Below are positions 45,396 to 52,818 of a DNA stretch of 64,000 nt, one piece after another. The notes under the pieces are model-generated. The model was given only the letters and a program-made list of their open reading frames with translations, did not search any database and was not told the DNA's origin. The translations under genes and the position numbers were made by a program. The stretch's first letter is position 1; each line of letters starts with the position of its first letter. The stretch comes from Bacteroidota bacterium (lineage in GTDB: Bacteria > Bacteroidota > Bacteroidia > M30B66), in assembly GCA_027483445.1 (NCBI GenBank), contig JAIXUS010000034.1:1-64000 (forward strand). The letters are read 5' to 3'.

Positions 45396-46247
45396 TTAAA
45401 GCTCAAGCAATGCTTTCTGCACGTCTTCCATCAGCCACATTGGAGTGGAAGTAGCACCGCAAACGCCCACTTTGTCGCCTTCCCTAAACCAGGAAAAGTC
45501 GAGTTCATCGACCCGCGAAATAAAGTGTGTTCGGGGGTTTACTTCCTTACACACATTGTAAAGCACTTTCCCGTTCGATGACTTGGTGCCCGATACAAAA
45601 AGCACAACATCGAATTCGGCGGCAAAATTTCGGAGTTCAGAGTCGCGGTCGCTTACTTGTGAGCAAATGGTATCGTGTGCATTTACCTTGATTCCTTGAG
45701 CCTCTAAGGCCTCTTTAGTTTCGCGGAATTTCTGCTTGCTTTTGGTAGTTTGTGTGTAAAGGGTGATTTCGCGGGGAAGGCTTTCTGGCTCCAGTTCAGC
45801 CACATCGGTGAACACAATGCCCTCGTTATTAATTTGTCCCATCAATCCGGTTACTTCCGCATGGCCTTTTTTGCCCATTAGAAAGATGGTTTCTTTCTTA
45901 TCGTATGAGTTGCGGATTCTGTTTTGGAGCTTTAACACTACCGGGCAGGTGGCATCGATCAACGTAATGTTGTTTTCGATGGCCTTTTGGTAGGTTGATG
46001 GCGGCTCGCCATGGGCGCGAATCAGGACCTTCTCATTAAACAGACCGGAAAACTGCTCATGATCAATGATGCGAAGTCCCTTGCTTTTCAAGCGATTTAC
46101 TTCTTCATCGTTGTGCACAATATCGCCGAGGCAGTACAAGTAGCCCTGATCATTGAGAACATCCTCAGCCATTTCTATGGCGTAGACCACTCCGAAACAA
46201 AATCCGGAGTTTGTGTCGATGGTAACAGATAAGTTCCGGCCTGACAT
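45396..46247 (-). CDS. ispH: 4-hydroxy-3-methylbut-2-enyl diphosphate reductase
   Basis: IspH is the last enzyme of the non-mevalonate route and makes IPP and DMAPP. The 283-residue protein keeps the three [4Fe-4S] cysteines at 17 (NSGFCFGV), 101 (DATCPVV) and 195 (DTICSQVSDRD). It has RAHGEPPSTY, GKKGHAEVTGLMG and the C-terminal VGVCGATSTPMWLMEDV. Its place between crtB and the SRPBCC gene ties isoprenoid precursor supply to carotenoid synthesis. Confidence 0.96.
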   Translation of the reverse strand: MSGRNLSVTIDTNSGFCFGVVYAIEMAEDVLNDQGYLYCLGDIVHNDEEVNRLKSKGLRIIDHEQFSGLFNEKVLIRAHGEPPSTYQKAIENNITLIDATCPVVLKLQNRIRNSYDKKETIFLMGKKGHAEVTGLMGQINNEGIVFTDVAELEPESLPREITLYTQTTKSKQKFRETKEALEAQGIKVNAHDTICSQVSDRDSELRNFAAEFDVVLFVSGTKSSNGKVLYNVCKEVNPRTHFISRVDELDFSWFREGDKVGVCGATSTPMWLMEDVQKALLEL

Positions 46248-46292
46248 ACGAGGAGGGTTTAATAGTGTGTAACCGGACTAGCCGGTAAATGT

Positions 46293-47126
46293 TTAAATCA
46301 AATTGAGCTGGTGGCGGACAAATGACTGAAGAATGAGTGCGTATTTCCGGGCGTCGGGAATGCGAACTCGTTCTTCCAGAATACGTGCAGAGGGTGTATT
46401 GCTAATTTTATTCAGCAGTGCATAGTAGTAAACGTAAGCTACATACACACCAAATCGGGCTCCTTTGGGAAGTTGTTTGATACCGGCAAAACCCGCGTCA
46501 AAGTCGCGTCGGATATCGGCCAAAATCTCAGACTTGGTGTTTTCGTCGAAGCGATCTATTTCCAATTGGGGGAAATACATTCTTCCCAAGGTGAAATAAT
46601 CGTTTTTAAGGTCGCGGAGAAAATTTATCTTTTGAAAGGCTGAGCCAAGCTTCATGGCAGGCTCGCGAAGCCGCTGATACATTTCATCATTGCCTTCGCA
46701 AAACACTCTCAAACACATCAGGCCTACCACTTCGGCAGAGCCCAGAATGTAATCTTCATACCCGGATTGGTCGTACGTCTTCTCCGACACGTCCATTTCC
46801 ATAGAGTGCAGAAAGGTTTCGATCAGGCTTCTGTCGATGTGATAATCATTCACCGCTTGTTGAAAGCTGTGCAGAATCGGGTTAAGGCTTACCTTTCGGT
46901 CGATGGCCTTCCAGGTATCATTTCGGAATTCGAGGAGAAGCTCGTGTGCATCTTCGCGGTGAAAGGTATCGACGATTTCATCCGCGAAGCGGACAAACCC
47001 GTATATGGCATAAATTGGATCGCGAAAGCGGGGCGCCAGCGAGCGAATTCCCAGTGTGAACGAGGTGCTGTAACGCTGCGTGGTGAGGCGGCTACACCGT
47101 ATACAAACGGAGTCGTAAAGATTCAT
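46293..47126 (-). CDS. crtB: Phytoene synthase
   Basis: CrtB condenses two geranylgeranyl diphosphates. The 277-residue protein has the first aspartate motif in IYGFVRFADEIVDTF and the second in FQKINFLRDLKNDYFTLGRMYFP. YILGSAEVVGLMCLRVF is also typical of the squalene/phytoene synthase family. It is 25 bases after the ECF sigma gene. Squalene synthase is the alternative, but the crtY gene and the light-type regulator favour carotenoids. Confidence 0.93.
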   Translation of the reverse strand: MNLYDSVCIRCSRLTTQRYSTSFTLGIRSLAPRFRDPIYAIYGFVRFADEIVDTFHREDAHELLLEFRNDTWKAIDRKVSLNPILHSFQQAVNDYHIDRSLIETFLHSMEMDVSEKTYDQSGYEDYILGSAEVVGLMCLRVFCEGNDEMYQRLREPAMKLGSAFQKINFLRDLKNDYFTLGRMYFPQLEIDRFDENTKSEILADIRRDFDAGFAGIKQLPKGARFGVYVAYVYYYALLNKISNTPSARILEERVRIPDARKYALILQSFVRHQLNLI

Positions 47127-47151
47127 TAGAGGGGGCCGGTTTTTGTCAATC

Positions 47152-47655
47152 CTAACGATAGCCTTTCAGCATAGTCATGAGCTGACGCCGAGCAAGGAAG
47201 ATACGACTTTTTACCGTACCGATTGGCAAATCAAGATAATCTGCAATCTCTTTGTATTTGTAGCCATCGAAGTACATGGTAAATGGGATTTTGTACTCGT
47301 CTTGCAACACCTCAATTTTCTTCAGAATCTCACGCTCTGAGTATTTCGATTCAGGAGCAACAAACTCGCCTTGCTGAGGAATGTTGAGAAAGTACAAATC
47401 CTTGGTTTGGTCGACGATGGTGTTGGTTTTTACCGAGCGGCGGTAGTTGTTGATGAAGATATTCTTCATGATGGTGTACAACCAGGCCTTGAGGTTTGTT
47501 TTGTCAACAAAACGGTGACGGTTGCTGATGGCTTTCAGCAATGTCTCCTGAAGAAGATCTTTCGCTTCCTCATCGTTCGAAGTGAGGTTGAGCGCAAAAT
47601 ACCGAAGCGGTTTGCTTAGGCTGAGAACTTGGGCATTGAATTCAACTGACGACAT
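47152..47655 (-). CDS. ECF-type RNA polymerase sigma factor
   Basis: The 167-residue protein has sigma region 2 (LTSNDEEAKDLLQETLLKAISNRHRFVDKTNLKAWLYTIMKNIFINNYRR) and region 4 (KIPFTMYFDGYKYKEIADYLDLPIGTVKSRIFLARRQLMTML). No anti-sigma gene is adjacent. It heads the operon with crtB and ispH, and the promoter has a palindromic operator in its spacer. Its targets may include other carotenoid genes such as crtI elsewhere. Confidence 0.93.
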   Translation of the reverse strand: MSSVEFNAQVLSLSKPLRYFALNLTSNDEEAKDLLQETLLKAISNRHRFVDKTNLKAWLYTIMKNIFINNYRRSVKTNTIVDQTKDLYFLNIPQQGEFVAPESKYSEREILKKIEVLQDEYKIPFTMYFDGYKYKEIADYLDLPIGTVKSRIFLARRQLMTMLKGYR

Positions 47656-47683
47656 GAGAACGTGGTTTTGTTTAACGTTTTAA

Positions 47684-47713
47684 CAAATGTATTAAACATT
47701 TTCTGTTTAACAA
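47684..47713 (-). promoter_or_regulatory. Promoter of the sigma-crtB-ispH operon with operator palindrome as its spacer
   Basis: The minus strand reads TTG, then exactly 19 bases TTAAACA-GAAAA-TGTTTAA (a perfect 7-bp inverted repeat), then TACATTTG. The operator thus fills the whole spacer between the -33 and -7 elements, as MerR-family operators do. The -7 element ends 28 bases before the sigma factor's ATG. Confidence 0.8.
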
Positions 47714-47724
47714 TACCCGCTACA

Positions 47725-47745
47725 ACATTAAACAAAATTTAATGT
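47725..47745 (-). promoter_or_regulatory. Second operator-like palindrome upstream of the sigma-crtB promoter
   Basis: ACATTAAA-CAAAA-TTTAATGT is a perfect 8-bp inverted repeat with a 5-base spacer, the same layout as the first. Its centre is about 34 bases further upstream, which suits cooperative binding of an oligomeric regulator. I see no gene in 47746-48087. Confidence 0.6.
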
Positions 47746-48087
47746 CGATACACAGAATTTGAATCCCGGAAAACAACCTATGTTCCTGTATACGAGAACT
47801 TTAGGTTAATGTTAAAAAAACTAAACATAGGGGTTAACGCCCACAATTGACCCTGAGAAACACTTCCACAGGTTCTACAAAATCAAAAAACCGGCGGTTA
47901 AACCATCGAATTCATCTTGCGAGCTTGGGTCGTCCAAGGCCTTTCGACAGGTGGAGACTCCGTTTAAACTCATATTAAACCGCCTTTTAATCGGAAGAGA
48001 GCCTGCTCAAGATTCAGAAATGTGGCAGAAGCTAGCGACAAGACGAGCCGACTCGAATACTGCGGGCGGCGCAACAAAGTAGATACT

Positions 48088-48275
48088 TAGGGCCTGCTGA
48101 AAAACACTCAATAGTTTTATTGATAATGCTTTAGCCTTTGTTTGAATTAGACCTAGTACAAAGGTTTTTAGTCGAGCTTTTGAAAATCCATGCACGCTTA
48201 AATTCATGAAGTTCAATTTTTCGTTAGCCAGAAATATAGCATCTGCTGCATTTCTGACTTTTTCAGTAAGCCCTA
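48088..48275 (+). mobile_element. MITE-like element, copy 2 (188 bp)
   Basis: It runs from TAGGGCCTGCTGAAAAA to the inverted TTTTTCAGTAAGCCCTA, bounded by TA. It aligns end to end with copy 1 at 21327-21513. It lies between the MerR/CarH-like gene and the sigma-crtB operator region. Confidence 0.78.
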
Positions 48276-48363
48276 ATAGATGTGTTTGTTGAGGGAACCA
48301 TTCGTTCCACTGCGTAAAACCAGCAATGCAGTGTTGTAAATGGGCGAAAAATCCTTGTGTGGA

Positions 48364-49296
48364 TTAGTCAGTTCCGGTAATGGAACGCAGCGATTTGCCT
48401 TCGCTGAAGTTAATCAAGTCGTAAACTGAACTGATAAATACGACTCCTTCCGGAAGCTCCACGTCGGGGGAGTGAACTTGCATACCAGCCACCAGTAGAC
48501 GTGTGTTGCCAATCCAAGTGGTAAGGTCCTGCAAATACTCGTTAATCGACTCGCTCGTGTAAGCCGCAGTAAAAAAGGTGAGTAGAAACTGAGGCCGATG
48601 CTCCTTGCAGTAAATCCGGAGATCTTCTCTTGGAACATTTTGACCGAGGTAAATAATGCGCTTACCACGGGCTTTCAGGAGATACTTCGAAAAGAGCAAG
48701 CCAATCTCGTGAAGTTCGCCTTCGGGCAGAAACAAGAGATATACTTCGGCCGATGGGTCTTTAGGGGCTGGTATGGAATCGATTTCAACCAACAACTTTT
48801 TGCGAATCAGGTTGGTCATAAAGTGTTCCTGAACAACCGTCGACTCGCCGGTCCTCCACATCATGCCTACTTTTTGCAAAAAGGGAATTACCACATTTAA
48901 CATGGTAAGCTCAAAGCCAACTTTGTCGCAGCAAACCTTCAGGGTAGAGTCAAACAGAGCATCGTCGAAGCTCAGCATGGCCATAATCAGATTGTCTACC
49001 TGAATTTGATGATACTCATCGTGGTTGCCTGAACTGCGCGAAATCTCCGAAACCTTTTTGGAAATTTCAGGAAGACTCCAGCGTGCTACATGGGAAATTT
49101 TAAAGCCGTGGTTCACCAACAATGAAATGTTCAGCAAAAGCTTCACATCGTGATCGTTGTATTGCCTGATATTCGACTCTGTTCTATCGGGGTTAAAGAG
49201 ATTGTAACGCTGCTCCCAAATGCGAATGGTATGGGCTTTAACGCCCGATAACCTTTCCAGATCCTTAATGGTGTACTTGGAATTCAACGGTTGCAT
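48364..49296 (-). CDS. CarH-like MerR regulator with B12-binding domain (probable light sensor)
   Basis: The 310-residue protein begins with a MerR HTH (YTIKDLERLSGVKAHTIRIWEQRYNLFNPDRTESNIRQYNDHDV). The helical cap carries the CarH hallmark W-x9-EH (W147...E157 H158 in MMWRTGESTVVQEHF). The cobalamin-binding Rossmann part has ELHEIG, with His196 as the likely axial ligand, and IIYLGQNVPREDL. In Thermus and Myxococcus, CarH holds adenosylcobalamin and represses carotenoid genes in the dark; light breaks it up. The sigma-crtB-ispH operon just downstream, with palindromic operators, is the obvious target. Confidence 0.88.
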   Translation of the reverse strand: MQPLNSKYTIKDLERLSGVKAHTIRIWEQRYNLFNPDRTESNIRQYNDHDVKLLLNISLLVNHGFKISHVARWSLPEISKKVSEISRSSGNHDEYHQIQVDNLIMAMLSFDDALFDSTLKVCCDKVGFELTMLNVVIPFLQKVGMMWRTGESTVVQEHFMTNLIRKKLLVEIDSIPAPKDPSAEVYLLFLPEGELHEIGLLFSKYLLKARGKRIIYLGQNVPREDLRIYCKEHRPQFLLTFFTAAYTSESINEYLQDLTTWIGNTRLLVAGMQVHSPDVELPEGVVFISSVYDLINFSEGKSLRSITGTD

Positions 49297-49567
49297 CAGT
49301 CTTCTCTTTTCGTGCGCACTTTGCGGCCAAGCCGTTTTTCAATCTAATGCAATAAAACAAAAGTTTAGGAGAAAGGTTCTGGACCTCCTCATTTTTTTTA
49401 ACCTCGTTTTAATCTTGGCACTATCGAATCGGTCTGTAAGACTTGCTGTTATTGCCAAACCTAAGGTTAAATTTTGTTTTCGCCCGAACTCCAAATGTTT
49501 ATCGAAACAGTGTTTGACACACTTTAGGAAGCCAGCAGTGATATCAGCTCCGAAAGAGCTTCATCAC

Positions 49568-50155
49568 TCATTGTTTTTGAAGCAGTTTGGCGATGTATTT
49601 CCCCAAAATATCAAACTCAAGGTTAACAGCATCACCTTCTTTGAGGTCGGAGAGGTTTGTATGGTTCCAGGTATAGGGAATAATCTCTACAGAGAAACCG
49701 GAGTCATGACTTTCGACTACGGTTAAACTCACACCATTGACGCAAATCGATCCTTTGGCCACTGTTACAAAACCGGGTGCTGGTGAATACTCGAAAAACA
49801 GTGCCCATGAGCCGTTGCGGTCGATGATTTTGCGCAAAACGGCTGTAGTATCGACGTGCCCCTGAACTATGTGTCCATCGAATCGCCCGGTAGCCGGCAT
49901 TGATCGTTCCAGATTTACGCGTGCACCGGCCTGAAGTGATCCAATATTCGTTTTTCTCAGCGTTTCGTCAATAGCCGTAACCCTATAACGATCGGCTGCA
50001 AGCTCAGCGACTGTGAGGCAAACTCCATTGTGTGAAAGGCTTTGGTCTACTCTAAGCTCAGCAACGAAAGGACAACTGAGCCAAAACTCCCGGTTTGAGC
50101 CCGCAGTAAAAGTATCGAGCACTAAGCCCGTTGATTCAACAATTCCGGTAAACAT
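49568..50155 (-). CDS. ribE: Riboflavin synthase, alpha subunit
   Basis: The enzyme dismutates lumazine to riboflavin. The 195-residue protein shows the two Lum-binding repeats: MFTGIVESTGLVL...SLSHNGVCLTVAELAADRYRVTAIDETLRKTNIGSL and GHIVQGHVDTTAVL...GSICVNGVSLTVVESHDSGFSVEIIPYTWNHTNL. It follows the gliding-type surface gene, which starts upstream and ends 2 bases before its ATG. Confidence 0.96.
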   Translation of the reverse strand: MFTGIVESTGLVLDTFTAGSNREFWLSCPFVAELRVDQSLSHNGVCLTVAELAADRYRVTAIDETLRKTNIGSLQAGARVNLERSMPATGRFDGHIVQGHVDTTAVLRKIIDRNGSWALFFEYSPAPGFVTVAKGSICVNGVSLTVVESHDSGFSVEIIPYTWNHTNLSDLKEGDAVNLEFDILGKYIAKLLQKQ

Positions 50156-50157
50156 AA

Positions 50158-52746
50158 TTAATCGAGGTCGGTGTTACGGCTTCCAATGATATAAATTGTG
50201 CCTTTGAGTGTTCTCGGAACGATTCCCTGAAGCCTTTGTTCATTTACAACACATATATAGTAGTACACTCCATCGGGCAGGAGTGCCCCGCTATTGGCAA
50301 TTCGGCCATTCCATAAAAGGTCGGCGCTGCTGCTTTTGAACACCTCAATGCCCCAACGGTTGTACACGGTAAATTCAACACCGTCGATAAAGCGATAGGG
50401 GAATGGCATGAACACATCGTTTTTCCCATCACCATTGGGCGAGAAGGTATTCGGAAGGCTATACTCAGGACAATTGTCGACGCAGACCGCTTCGAGGATG
50501 CTTTCATTTTGGAATGAATCAACCGCAGCAACAGCGTAACAGCCGGCTACTTCCGTTCCCGGGAAATGCGTAAACTCATCCACAGAAAGCGGAAAGCTAT
50601 CAATTAGCAACCAGGCATCGACCTCAAATCGCTTGAAGTACAACCGATAGCTCACGGCCTCATCGTCTTTACCGCTCCACTCGATGGTGTTGTTCAGCGA
50701 ATCGCACGATACAAACACGAGTTTTTCCGGGGGTTGAGGAGGCGTATTGTCGATGGCCGAAGAACAACTTTCCTGAGAGAAGTTTCGGATAGGCACCGGA
50801 AAGCCATCCGCCGAAAAGGCGCCCATTGTTTCTACCCTGTAACAATACTCTACGCCATTGGCCAAACCGGTATCGGCGAAGGAATTTCCGGATACGGTAT
50901 CAATGGGAATCCACGTTGAATTGGCGGGGTCGAAGCGATACACGATGGTGGAATCGTTGGTCCATAAAACATCAGTTTGCCACGAGAGGCTCAACGTGTT
51001 GTCGCTTGGAGTAATTTGCAGAAACACCGAAGAGGATGGAAGTCCCTGGCCAATTACACCGGTGCCCGGCTGCTCGAGCCTAACCCGGTAATTCCAGCCT
51101 GAAGTGCTGGTATTTAGTAATGTATCGGTGTAGGTTGTATCGTTGAGTCCGTCGCGATTGGCAACTACCTGAAAACTTGTGCCTTGCAGGCCTTCCGCCC
51201 GCTCAATTACGTATCGGTAAGGCCCGGGCCATTGCAGTGTGTCGAGATCGTCGGGTTTCGACCAACGTAATGCCATCCGCCCGGTGGCAACATCGGTTTG
51301 CAGAACACTTACCTGAGAAATCACCGGAATCACCTCGGGAAGCTCCACACAGGCTTCATTGCTGGCATAGCTCTCGGCTCCATCCGCGAAGCGGCAAACC
51401 ACCATGTAACAGTACTTTTGACCCGGTAACAAGCCGGCTCCGCTTAAGCCATCGGTGTAGGTGGTATCGCCTGCCTGAACCGTACCCAAAAACGAATAGC
51501 CGGTATATGAAGGCACGCCGGTTTCGCAGAGCGCGGGCTCAAAACCATAAAACCCGTTGCGGCGATAAACATCGTAGGCTACGGCTTGCGCGCAGGGTGA
51601 AGGGCTCCAAACCAATGAAACCGCATTTCCGGTAGCCTCGGCCAGCAGCGTGTCGACCGCCGGAGCCACAACACGAACGCTAACTGTTCGAAAGGTGGTA
51701 AGGTTTGGATTGCCGTTGTCGATGGCCTTAAAGCTAAAGGTATGCGCTTGTTTTCTGATGTGCGCGCAGGAGGTAAGCCAGCTGAAATTTTGCTGTACCA
51801 GGCCTGCTCCTGTTTGTGTGGTAAAGATGGCATTACCGGGAGCCGCAAACTGGAAAGCGCCGCCTGTAGCCGATAGTGTGACCAGTTGAACCGGGTTATC
51901 GGGGTCGGAAGCTTCGACGGTGAACGCAACGGTATCGCCTGCATTCACACATAAATTGGGCAGAGGCTCGATGGATGGCGGCCTGTTGTTGCAGGGCACC
52001 ACATTGATTTGCATGTCGCGGGTTACCAAACCAACAAGCACACCGTTTCGCCATTCTTCGATGATAAAGGCTACGTTGTATTCACCAACACTTGAGTTGG
52101 AGGGCGTATCCCAAATCAAATCGCCGTTGAATGGGTTGAGGATGAATGAATTGGTGCCTACCGGTTGGGTGAAGCCGGGTATGATCTCTCCATTTTCGCC
52201 TCGGCAGCTTACCAAACGGTAGGAAAGGCTATCTCCGTCGGGATCATACGCGCCCGGATTGTGCATGAATAACTGCCCGGCACAGGCTTCATCGATAGGT
52301 GGATTAAGGAGTTGCACCGAATTGTTCACCCCCAGAAATGGATTGATGATTAGGGTGGAGGAAACGAAGAAAGGAATGTTTACCGAGTTTGGAATATTCA
52401 CCACGCCGCCATTGCGGTTTGGGTCTTCGAAACTGATGATGTAGCTCGAGGCCGCAGGAAAGGTGTGTAGGCCGACGTAAACATTTTTCTTGGTGTCGAT
52501 GGCTACCATTTCGCCCAGCCCGCCGCCATTGACGCGCGGCAGGGTATCGATGAGTCCATCGCCCCAGTTGATGGGCAATTGAGGGCGATCGGCCGGGCTA
52601 TCGGATTTGGTGTAGGTTGTAATGGTGGCTTCGTACTGGAAACCAATAATGTGGCGAAAGGTAATTTCACCGGCCCTGTTGTGGGTCGCTTTCGAGGCCA
52701 GAAGCGGGCCCAAAAGGAACAAGAGAAAGAGCAGGCGGGAAATCAT
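50158..52746 (-). CDS. Surface protein with fibronectin type III domains and gliding-type C-terminal signal
   Basis: The 862-residue protein has a signal peptide (MISRLLFLLFLLGPLLASKA) and an N-terminal region typical of this family (THNRAGEITFRHIIGFQYEATITTYTKSDSPADRPQLPINWGDG). Several fibronectin III-like modules follow (TLLAEATGNAVSLVWSPSPCAQAVAYDVYRRNG). The C-terminus is the gliding-motility-associated type B T9SS signal (SLPNTFSPNGDGKNDVFMPFPYRFIDGVEFTVYNRWGIEVFKS...LPDGVYYYICVV). Export and surface display are expected; ligand unknown. Confidence 0.92.
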   Translation of the reverse strand: MISRLLFLLFLLGPLLASKATHNRAGEITFRHIIGFQYEATITTYTKSDSPADRPQLPINWGDGLIDTLPRVNGGGLGEMVAIDTKKNVYVGLHTFPAASSYIISFEDPNRNGGVVNIPNSVNIPFFVSSTLIINPFLGVNNSVQLLNPPIDEACAGQLFMHNPGAYDPDGDSLSYRLVSCRGENGEIIPGFTQPVGTNSFILNPFNGDLIWDTPSNSSVGEYNVAFIIEEWRNGVLVGLVTRDMQINVVPCNNRPPSIEPLPNLCVNAGDTVAFTVEASDPDNPVQLVTLSATGGAFQFAAPGNAIFTTQTGAGLVQQNFSWLTSCAHIRKQAHTFSFKAIDNGNPNLTTFRTVSVRVVAPAVDTLLAEATGNAVSLVWSPSPCAQAVAYDVYRRNGFYGFEPALCETGVPSYTGYSFLGTVQAGDTTYTDGLSGAGLLPGQKYCYMVVCRFADGAESYASNEACVELPEVIPVISQVSVLQTDVATGRMALRWSKPDDLDTLQWPGPYRYVIERAEGLQGTSFQVVANRDGLNDTTYTDTLLNTSTSGWNYRVRLEQPGTGVIGQGLPSSSVFLQITPSDNTLSLSWQTDVLWTNDSTIVYRFDPANSTWIPIDTVSGNSFADTGLANGVEYCYRVETMGAFSADGFPVPIRNFSQESCSSAIDNTPPQPPEKLVFVSCDSLNNTIEWSGKDDEAVSYRLYFKRFEVDAWLLIDSFPLSVDEFTHFPGTEVAGCYAVAAVDSFQNESILEAVCVDNCPEYSLPNTFSPNGDGKNDVFMPFPYRFIDGVEFTVYNRWGIEVFKSSSADLLWNGRIANSGALLPDGVYYYICVVNEQRLQGIVPRTLKGTIYIIGSRNTDLD

Positions 52747-52760
52747 TGGTTAAAAGTACC

Positions 52761-52801
52761 AAAAAGCAACGGCGCCACAGCAAAGGTGTTGTGGCGCCGT
52801 T
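52761..52801 (-). terminator. Terminator between recQ and the surface-protein gene
   Basis: AACGGCGCCACA/TGTGGCGCCGTT is a 12-bp perfect stem with a 10-base loop, then GCTTTTTGG on the minus strand. It lies 18 bases after the recQ stop codon. Confidence 0.85.
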
Positions 52802-52818
52802 TAAATGGAGAAAGAAAA

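Noticed and set aside
49447-49480. AACCTAAGGTT palindrome and TAGGTTTG element upstream of the MerR/CarH-like gene
   Set aside because: No -33 element at a proper distance and about 160 bases from the start codon. Too weak to call an autoregulatory operator.
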